The notes beneath the pieces are model-generated. The model was not told the DNA's origin and did not search any database. It worked only from the letters and a program-made list of their open reading frames with translations. Below are positions 31,920 to 36,929 of a DNA stretch of 36,929 bases, piece by piece (positions within the stretch are counted from its first letter, which is position 1; the number at the start of each line of letters is the position of its first letter). Source of the stretch: CAYUYV01 sp050331455 (GTDB lineage Bacteria > Pseudomonadota > Alphaproteobacteria > JAJFIK01); contig JBHJGV010000041.1 of NCBI GenBank assembly GCA_050331455.1, forward strand, positions 1 through 36,929, in the 5' to 3' direction. Both the position numbers and the translations under genes were made by a program.

Positions 31920-34027
31920 GCGACGCCGCTCTCCCGGTGGAAAACACCATCGAGGGCACCCGGGCGGCCCTGGCGCCGGCGGCCAAGGCGGTCGCTCTGG
32001 GCACGGTCGCGCTGCATCTTTACGCCAACACGCTCGGCACCCTGCCGGAGCTGACCATGGCGGTCCTCCATTTTGGCCTTTTCGGATTTCTGTGCGCCCT
32101 CTGGAGGCCGGTCTTCCCGGCGCGCAGTGTCCTCCTGTCCCGTCTGAGCCTCGGCTTTGACCTTGTCCTCGGCCTTGCAGCCCTCGCCTTCGCGGCCTAT
32201 GTCATCGCGTTCGAGGACGGCCTGTTCGCGCGCCAGGGCGCCCTCTCGGCGGCGGACTGGATCGCCGGCGCCGGAGGCCTTGTGCTTGCCCTTGAATTTG
32301 CCCGCAGGACCACGGGATGGATCGTTCCCGCCCTCAGCGTGATCGCCCTCACCTATGTCGTCGTCTGGGGAACGCTGCTGTCCGGTGTATTCTATTTCCC
32401 CGGCCTGTCCCTCGAGACCGTCCTGTTCCGGAGCAGTTTCAGCGCTGAAGGCATGTTCGGGCCCGTTGCCCGGATCTCCTGGTCGGTCGTGTTCATGTTC
32501 ATCCTGTTCGGCGCCTTCCTGCTGCGATCGGGCGCCGGGGGGTTCATCATCGATCTGGCCCGCCTCGCCGCGGGTCGGGTAACCGGGGGGCCGGGCCTCG
32601 TTGCCGTGGTCGCTTCGGGGCTCATGGGCTCCGTCACGGGATCGGCCATCGCCAACACCGTCAGCACCGGCGTGGTGACCATTCCACTGATGACCCGCGC
32701 CGGTTTCCCCGCGCGCCAGGCCGCAGGCATCGAGGCGGCGGCGTCCACGGGCGGCCAGCTCATGCCGCCCGTCATGGGCGCCGGTGCCTTTGTTATGGTG
32801 GCCCTGACGGGCACGTCCTATCTTGACATTATCGCCGTCGCGGCCATTCCGGCGCTGCTCTATTTCTTCTCCGTCGCCGCCATCGTGCGGATCACGGCGC
32901 GGCGGGAAGGCCTGGTGCCGGACCGTCTGGCGGAGGGGGATCCGGAGCTCAGGCTCGGAGCCGTGATGGCGCGGGGCTGGCCGTTCCTGCTGCCACTGGC
33001 CGTGCTGATCGGCCTGCTGATCGCCGGGTTCACGCCGACCTATGCCGCAGGGATCGCCATTCTTGCCGTGATCGGCGCGTCCTGGCTGTCGCCCACGCCG
33101 CTCGGCCCTCGCGGTATCATGGGGGCCTGTCTCGATGCGGCCCGGACCATGACCGGCACGGCCATGCTGCTCATCGCGGTCGGGATTGTCATTATGGTGA
33201 TCAACACAACAGGCCTCGGCAATACGCTCAGCCTGATGATCACGAGTTGGGCGGGCGGGTCGCTGTTCCTGACTCTCGTACTCGTGGCCCTTGCCTCGCT
33301 GGTTCTGGGCATGGGGCTGCCGGTGACGGCCTCCTATATCGTGCTGGCAACCCTGTGCGCGCCGGCGATCCAGGGCCTCATGCTGGAGGCGGATCTGGTG
33401 GCCATCATCGCCTCCGGCGATCTTCCGGAAACGGCGAAAGCGCTTTTGATGTTGGCCGCTCCGGAGCAGATCGGGGCGATCGGCTCGCCCCTGCCTGCCG
33501 GCGAGGCCCGGACCATCCTCTCCGCCGTGCCGCCCGATCTTGCCGTGCAGGTGCGCGACAGCCTGATCGAGCCGGCGCGGATCGCGGCGGCGCTGCTCGC
33601 CGCCCATATGGTTGTGTTCTGGCTGTCCCAGGATTCCAATGTCACGCCGCCGGTCTGCCTTGCCGCCTTCGCCGCCGCCGGCATCGCCAAGACGCCGCCC
33701 ATGGCGACCGGGCTCGCCGCCTGGCGCATCGCCAAGGGCCTCTATGTCATTCCCTTCCTGCTGGCCACGACCCCTTTGATCGGGGGCTCGGCGTTGGAGA
33801 TCGCGTGGATCACGATCATGGCCGCGGGCGCTCTTTACGCCCTCGCTGCCGCCTTGGAAGGCTTTCTCGAGGGGCCGATCACAGTCCTTGAACGGGGCTT
33901 TCTGGCCCTTGCGGGTGTCTTCTTGCTGATTCCCGTGCCCATGTGGCCGGCCAAGGTCACGACGCTCTTATTGATCATTCTTCTCATATTTCGAAGCCGC
34001 AGCGCCCTGGAGAAAAAAGGGGCTTGA
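31916..34027 (+). CDS. TRAP transporter fused permease (4TM/12TM)
   Basis: A 703-aa integral membrane protein in which the small (DctQ-like) and large (DctM-like) permease parts are fused, as is usual for TAXI systems. The N-terminal 150 residues hold about four helices. The DctM part contains GSVTGSAIANTVSTGVVTIP, the family signature, followed by GIEAAASTGGQLMPPVMGA (sodium-site region) and a second inverted repeat with VLGMGLPVTASYIVLATL and QDSNVTPPVCLAAFAAAGIA. It couples sodium entry to uptake of the ligand delivered by the TAXI protein. GTG 31916 overlaps the receptor stop (GTGA). The last codon overlaps a candidate sigma-32 promoter for hsp20. Confidence 0.96.
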   Translation: MSDAALPVENTIEGTRAALAPAAKAVALGTVALHLYANTLGTLPELTMAVLHFGLFGFLCALWRPVFPARSVLLSRLSLGFDLVLGLAALAFAAYVIAFEDGLFARQGALSAADWIAGAGGLVLALEFARRTTGWIVPALSVIALTYVVVWGTLLSGVFYFPGLSLETVLFRSSFSAEGMFGPVARISWSVVFMFILFGAFLLRSGAGGFIIDLARLAAGRVTGGPGLVAVVASGLMGSVTGSAIANTVSTGVVTIPLMTRAGFPARQAAGIEAAASTGGQLMPPVMGAGAFVMVALTGTSYLDIIAVAAIPALLYFFSVAAIVRITARREGLVPDRLAEGDPELRLGAVMARGWPFLLPLAVLIGLLIAGFTPTYAAGIAILAVIGASWLSPTPLGPRGIMGACLDAARTMTGTAMLLIAVGIVIMVINTTGLGNTLSLMITSWAGGSLFLTLVLVALASLVLGMGLPVTASYIVLATLCAPAIQGLMLEADLVAIIASGDLPETAKALLMLAAPEQIGAIGSPLPAGEARTILSAVPPDLAVQVRDSLIEPARIAAALLAAHMVVFWLSQDSNVTPPVCLAAFAAAGIAKTPPMATGLAAWRIAKGLYVIPFLLATTPLIGGSALEIAWITIMAAGALYALAAALEGFLEGPITVLERGFLALAGVFLLIPVPMWPAKVTTLLLIILLIFRSRSALEKKGA

Positions 34028-34048
34028 ACGGCGAAAAGCTCCCCCCAC
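34023..34048 (+). promoter_or_regulatory. Candidate heat-shock (sigma-32/RpoH) promoter for hsp20
   Basis: CTTGAAC (34023-34029) and CCCCAC (34043-34048), separated by 13 nt, closely match the RpoH consensus CTTGAAA-N(about 13)-CCCCAT. The -35 overlaps the stop codon of the TRAP permease. Transcription would start near 34055, leaving a leader of about 145 nt before hsp20, where hairpins are predicted. Confidence 0.6.
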
Positions 34049-34100
34049 CTCCTGTGATGTCGGACGCCGGGATCGGGTTCGACAGGATGAATGGGCTCGA

Positions 34101-34194
34101 AACCATGCTCCCTATGGAGATGGTTCATGGAGCCAACCGGTTGATCTTGGCCTTTTTGCAAACACCCGGACCATATCGCTCAACAGAGGATGTG
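34101..34194 (+). promoter_or_regulatory. Candidate ROSE-type RNA thermometer in the hsp20 leader
   Basis: Three hairpins can form. I: AACCAT (34101-34106) and CTCC (34108-34111) with GGAG (34116-34119) and ATGGTT (34120-34125), ten base pairs with one bulged G. II: GCCAA (34132-34136) with TTGGC (34147-34151). III: CATATC-G-CT (34172-34180) with AGGATGTG (34187-34194), sequestering the AGGA Shine-Dalgarno, with a bulged G between C34177 and C34179 and a 6-nt loop. The U(U/C)GCU box (TCGCT, 34176-34180) opposite AGGA is the hallmark of ROSE elements that control small heat-shock genes in alphaproteobacteria. Melting at high temperature would expose the ribosome-binding site. The pairing is read by eye; no folding energy was computed. 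Confidence 0.65.
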
Positions 34195-34198
34195 ACTC

Positions 34199-34663
34199 AT
34201 GAACCGCTATGATCTTTCCCCCCTTTACCGTTCCACCGTCGGCTTTGACCGCCTGTTCCGTATGCTGGACACGGCCGCGCAGCTCGACAATTCGAACGGC
34301 TATCCGCCCTACAATATCGAACGCCGGGACGAGAATGCCTATCGCATCACCGTCGCCGTGGCCGGTTTCTCACCCGATGATCTGTCCGTGGACGTGAAAG
34401 AGTCCACGCTGACGGTCCGCGGCGAGCGCAAGGATGAGAGCCCGACCGGTGAAATCCTGCATCAGGGCATCGCCGCCCGCGCCTTCGAGCGCCGGTTCCA
34501 GTTGGCCGACCACGTGATCGTGCAAAATGCGACTCTCGCCAACGGGCTGCTGAGCATCGATCTCGTGCGCGAGTTGCCGGAAAACCTGAAACCGCGCCGG
34601 ATCGACATCACGATTGCCGACGGTACGGTTCCGGCTTCGCTGGAAAGCAAAGTCGCCGCCTGA
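34199..34663 (+). CDS. Small heat-shock protein, Hsp20/IbpA type
   Basis: A 154-aa ATP-independent chaperone that holds unfolding proteins in the cytoplasm. The start MNRYDLSPLYRSTVGFDRLF is the alphaproteobacterial IbpA-like N-terminus. The alpha-crystallin domain spans about residues 35-135: YNIERRDENAYRITVAVAGF, LTVRGERKD, the AFERRFQLADHV strand and the LANGLLSIDLVRELPE signature. The C-terminal part PRRIDITIADG lacks an obvious IxI motif beyond IDI/ITI. ATG 34199 has AGAGGA 8 nt upstream, and that site is paired in hairpin III of the leader. A candidate RpoH promoter lies upstream, so both transcriptional and translational heat control are likely. It converges with the acyl-CoA synthetase/GNAT gene. 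Confidence 0.95.
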   Translation: MNRYDLSPLYRSTVGFDRLFRMLDTAAQLDNSNGYPPYNIERRDENAYRITVAVAGFSPDDLSVDVKESTLTVRGERKDESPTGEILHQGIAARAFERRFQLADHVIVQNATLANGLLSIDLVRELPENLKPRRIDITIADGTVPASLESKVAA

Positions 34664-34678
34664 TTTTTCCCGGCAGCG

Positions 34679-34846
34679 GTGTCGAATGGGGCGGGCCCGG
34701 ATTTTCCGGGTCCGCCTTGTGGCGTTGGGCGTAACGCGACGGATGCGGATCAGAGCTTTAAGGACCTTCTTCTCGCCCAAGGCATGGCGGAAGAAGCGGC
34801 CTTCAACGCCCTCGAAGAGACGGGAGCGGCGAATCTGATCGGTTAA
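34679..34846 (+). CDS. Possible small protein or gene remnant after hsp20
   Basis: A 55-codon frame from GTG 34679 to TAA 34844-34846 encodes a chain whose last 30 residues look protein-like: QSFKDLLLAQGMAEEAAF, then NALEETGAANLIG. It has no convincing ribosome-binding site, and a terminator-like hairpin lies inside its first third. It overlaps the stop of the convergent gene by three bases. It may be a degraded 3' end of a former gene or chance. Confidence 0.2.
   Translation: MSNGAGPDFPGPPCGVGRNATDADQSFKDLLLAQGMAEEAAFNALEETGAANLIG
34690..34716 (+). terminator. Strong hairpin after hsp20
   Basis: An 11-bp stem is formed by GGCGGGCCCGG (34690-34700) and CCGGGTCCGCC (34706-34716), including one G-T pair, around an ATTTT loop. 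It begins 27 bp past the hsp20 stop. The trailing sequence is TTGTGG, so the T-run is poor, but stability makes a terminator or 3'-end protector likely. Confidence 0.6.
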
Positions 34847-36900
34847 ACAAGGTCCAAAGTCACTCGGACGACGGACAGGTCGTCCGGATCGCCGTGCTGG
34901 ATGAAACCCAATTCCTCGCACATGCCGAGCATGGGCTTGTTTTCTTTCAGCACTTCGCCGAACAGGCGCTTGATGCCCATTTTTCGGGCATAAGCGATGA
35001 TGAGCTGCATCAGGACGAAGCCGAGGCCTCGCCCCTTGAGGTCGCTGCGCACAATGACAGCATATTCCGCGCTCTCCCGGTCCGGATCGGCCATCAGGCG
35101 CACGACACCCAGCAGGTCCGGATGACATGCGCAAGCGTCTTCCGGCTCCACGGCGACGAAAGCCATTTCCCGGTCATAGTCGATCTGGGTCAGCCGGGCG
35201 CTGAGCGTCTTGGGCAGGCTCCTCAGCGCCGTAAAGAACCGCATGCGGATGTCATGGGGATCGCACCGGCTGATCATGGCGTTGAGTCTGGGAGCGTCCT
35301 GGGGCCGAATGGGGCGCACGGCAAACGGCTTGCCTTCCCGGTCCTTGATGGTGCCTTCCAGATGCCGCGGATAGGGCATGATGGCGAAACGGGCCGCGCC
35401 CTCGCCCCGGGGCGGCGCCAGCCTTATCCGTGCATCGAGGGCGAGCACACCGTCGGCATCCGCATAGAGGGGATTGATATCGAGTTCGGCCACGGCGGGC
35501 AGATCGGCCGCAATCTCTGCAAGGGCCAGCAAAGTGGCGACAATGGCATCGAGATCCGCCGGCGGACGGTCGCGATACCCGCGAAGCTGGCGGTAGACGC
35601 GGGTGCGCATGATGGCATCGACCGCGAGGGCCCGGTTCAAGGGCGGCAGGGCAAGGGATTTGTCGTCGATCACTTCGACGGCCGTGCCGCCGCGCCCGAA
35701 CAGGATGGCCGGCCCAAAGGTGGGATCGTCGATCACGCCAGCGATCAGCTCGATCGCCTTGGGCCGGTGCACCATGGGCTGCACGGTCACCCCGTCGATG
35801 CGTGCGCCGGGCTCGGCCGCGCGGACCCGCGCCAGCATGGTGTCGACGGCCTCGCGCACTTGGTCTGCGGTCGTCAGATCCAGGATCACCCCACCCACAT
35901 CCGATTTATGGGTGATGTCGGGGGAGAAGATCTTGACGGCCACCGGGTAGCCCATGGCCTCGGCAAGGCGGGCGGCGCTGTCGGCATCGCGGGCGATCTC
36001 CGTCGCAACCGCCGGAATGCCATAGGCCTTGAGGACGGTCTTGGCTTCGGCCTCGTTCAGCCATTCCCGGCCCTCGGCCATGGCCTGAGACACCACCGCC
36101 TCGGCCGCGGCGCGCGCCTGGTGGGGGATCTCCTCCGACGGCGGCGGAACCTCCATGAGAAGGTCCTGATTGCGCTGGTGCCGGACCACATGCATGAAGG
36201 CTCGCACGGCCTGGTCCGGCGTGTCATAGGTCGGCACGCCCGAGGCGGTGAGTCTCGCGCGGGCGCGGCCGGCGCTTTCCTCGCCCAGCCAGGAGGTGAA
36301 GACCGGCGTTTTCGACTTGCGCGCGACCGCGGCGACGGCCTGGGCGGCGTCCTCCCCGTCGGCGACGGCCGTGGGACAGTTCAGCACCAGGAGGGCATCG
36401 ATAGTCCTGTCGGCGACGGCGGCTTCCATGGCCTGGGCATACCGGTCCGCCCCCGCATCGCCGATAATGTCGATGGGGTTGGCCCGGGACCAGGTGGCGG
36501 GCAGGCAGGCATCCAGGGCCTTCACCGTATCGGGGGACAGATCGGCCAGGGTTCCGCCTTCGTCGATCAGACTGTCCGTGGCCATCACGCCAATGCCGCC
36601 GCCGTTGGAAATGATACCAAGGCGGCAGCCCTGAACCCGCGGCCAGTTGGCCAGGGTCGCGACGGCGTCGAACATTTCCTCCACGGACAAGACCCGCAGC
36701 ATGCCCGCCCGGCGAAAGGCCGCCATGTAAACCCCGTCCGCCCCAGCCAGCGCGCCGGTGTGAGAGGCGGCGGCGCGGGCACTGGCCTCGTGCCGGCCGG
36801 ACTTGATGACCACCACGGGCTTGATGCGCGAGGCGGCCCGGGCCGCCGCCATGTATTTTGGGGCCTGCTTGTGGGGCGCCACATAGAGGAGAAACCGCAT
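34843..36900 (-). CDS. ADP-forming acyl-CoA synthetase fused to GNAT acetyltransferase (Pat/PatZ-like), 5' end interrupted and outside the window
   Basis: Members of this family are about 900 aa with an N-terminal CoA-binding domain, succinyl-CoA-synthetase-like flavodoxin domains, an ATP-grasp domain and a C-terminal GNAT; they acetylate lysines such as that of acetyl-CoA synthetase. Here 685 codons follow ATG 36900. The phosphohistidine motif SHTGALAGADG (His47), ATP-grasp MGYPVAVKIFSPDITHKSD and GNAT RSDLKGRGLGF are all present; the CoA-binding part is absent. Reading upstream in the same frame, codons give TYLVT-stop-PRTMRFLLYV, matching the family segment before KFMSAARAA; the TAA is at 36912-36910. 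So ATG 36900 is probably internal, and the gene is either broken by a nonsense change or misread there. Because the window ends at 36929, the 5' part cannot be seen. TAA at 34843 is the normal C-terminal stop. Confidence 0.85.
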   Translation of the reverse strand: MRFLLYVAPHKQAPKYMAAARAASRIKPVVVIKSGRHEASARAAASHTGALAGADGVYMAAFRRAGMLRVLSVEEMFDAVATLANWPRVQGCRLGIISNGGGIGVMATDSLIDEGGTLADLSPDTVKALDACLPATWSRANPIDIIGDAGADRYAQAMEAAVADRTIDALLVLNCPTAVADGEDAAQAVAAVARKSKTPVFTSWLGEESAGRARARLTASGVPTYDTPDQAVRAFMHVVRHQRNQDLLMEVPPPSEEIPHQARAAAEAVVSQAMAEGREWLNEAEAKTVLKAYGIPAVATEIARDADSAARLAEAMGYPVAVKIFSPDITHKSDVGGVILDLTTADQVREAVDTMLARVRAAEPGARIDGVTVQPMVHRPKAIELIAGVIDDPTFGPAILFGRGGTAVEVIDDKSLALPPLNRALAVDAIMRTRVYRQLRGYRDRPPADLDAIVATLLALAEIAADLPAVAELDINPLYADADGVLALDARIRLAPPRGEGAARFAIMPYPRHLEGTIKDREGKPFAVRPIRPQDAPRLNAMISRCDPHDIRMRFFTALRSLPKTLSARLTQIDYDREMAFVAVEPEDACACHPDLLGVVRLMADPDRESAEYAVIVRSDLKGRGLGFVLMQLIIAYARKMGIKRLFGEVLKENKPMLGMCEELGFIQHGDPDDLSVVRVTLDLV

Positions 36901-36929
36901 GGTGCGCGGTTAGGTCACGAGATATGTGT

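Noticed and set aside
31793..33607. A 604-codon minus-strand frame opposite the TRAP permease
   Set aside because: Its product is extremely rich in Arg, Gly, Asp and Gln with no hydrophobic core; it is the antisense of a well-supported membrane protein.
34126..34160. Hairpin GCCAA/TTGGC followed by TTTTT as a terminator before hsp20
   Set aside because: The stem is only 5 bp with a 10-nt loop and lies within the leader between the candidate promoter and the gene; it fits better as the middle hairpin of the thermometer, although an attenuator role is not excluded.
29504..36912. TAA might be read as a sense codon in this organism, given two in-frame TAA codons in otherwise intact genes
   Set aside because: TAA also terminates grxD, the YbjN-like gene, the SDR, the VOC protein and the synthetase/GNAT gene exactly where the families end, so general reassignment is not supported.

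Overview
The window looks like chromosome of a GC-rich alphaproteobacterium, probably near Rhodospirillales. The main evidence is the gene order pyrF-trpF-trpB-trpA-accD-folC, a conserved alphaproteobacterial arrangement. A TAXI-type TRAP transporter, an alphaproteobacterial-style Hsp20 and a candidate ROSE-type thermometer agree with this. No tRNA, rRNA, CRISPR array, intact transposase or prophage gene was recognised, and most of the sequence is ordinary dense core and accessory chromosome.

Layout. 1-4265 (+): the C-terminal part of a large zinc metalloprotease, a biotin-dependent carboxyltransferase subunit and an exported YbjN-like protein. 4494-5585: a MarR regulator (-) and a monothiol glutaredoxin (+) diverge across a spacer with a perfect 21-bp tandem repeat. 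5599-11612 (-): the tightly packed tryptophan/pyrimidine/fatty-acid/folate operon, with overlapping or near-abutting genes. Directly upstream of pyrF lies a fragment of the C-terminus of catalase-peroxidase (katG). 11960-15546 (-): a VOC-fold protein, an exported coiled-coil protein, and a translationally coupled pair (vWA-like lipoprotein and polytopic coiled-coil membrane protein) of unknown function. 15710-18860 (-): a MacAB-like ABC exporter with overlapping genes. 19221-20873 (+): an orphan NtrC-type response regulator. 20902-21456 (-): an M23 lipoprotein peptidase. 21900-22886 (+): a UbiA prenyltransferase resembling decaprenyl-phosphate phosphoribosyltransferase. 22890-28013 (-): a small membrane protein, then an SDR-hyuA-hyuB operon for an ATP-dependent hydantoinase/oxoprolinase-type enzyme. 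28484-28987 (+): a small nucleic-acid-binding-like membrane protein. 29003-30589 (-): malonyl-CoA decarboxylase broken by one in-frame TAA. 30831-34027 (+): TAXI TRAP binding protein and fused permease. 34199-34663 (+): small heat-shock protein. 34843 to the window end (-): ADP-forming acyl-CoA synthetase fused to a GNAT acetyltransferase, with an in-frame TAA near the window edge.

The points most worth a second look are: (1) malonyl-CoA decarboxylase carries a single in-frame TAA where homologues have Glu, between the catalytic Ser and His halves; (2) a second TAA interrupts the acyl-CoA synthetase frame; (3) the hsp20 leader combines a sigma-32-like promoter overlapping the preceding stop codon with a multi-hairpin leader whose last hairpin hides the Shine-Dalgarno through a UCGCU/AGGA pairing; (4) a katG relic sits at the head of the pyrF-trp-acc-fol operon; (5) the membrane/vWA lipoprotein pair has no recognised family. 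No wholly new defence or mobile system was seen.
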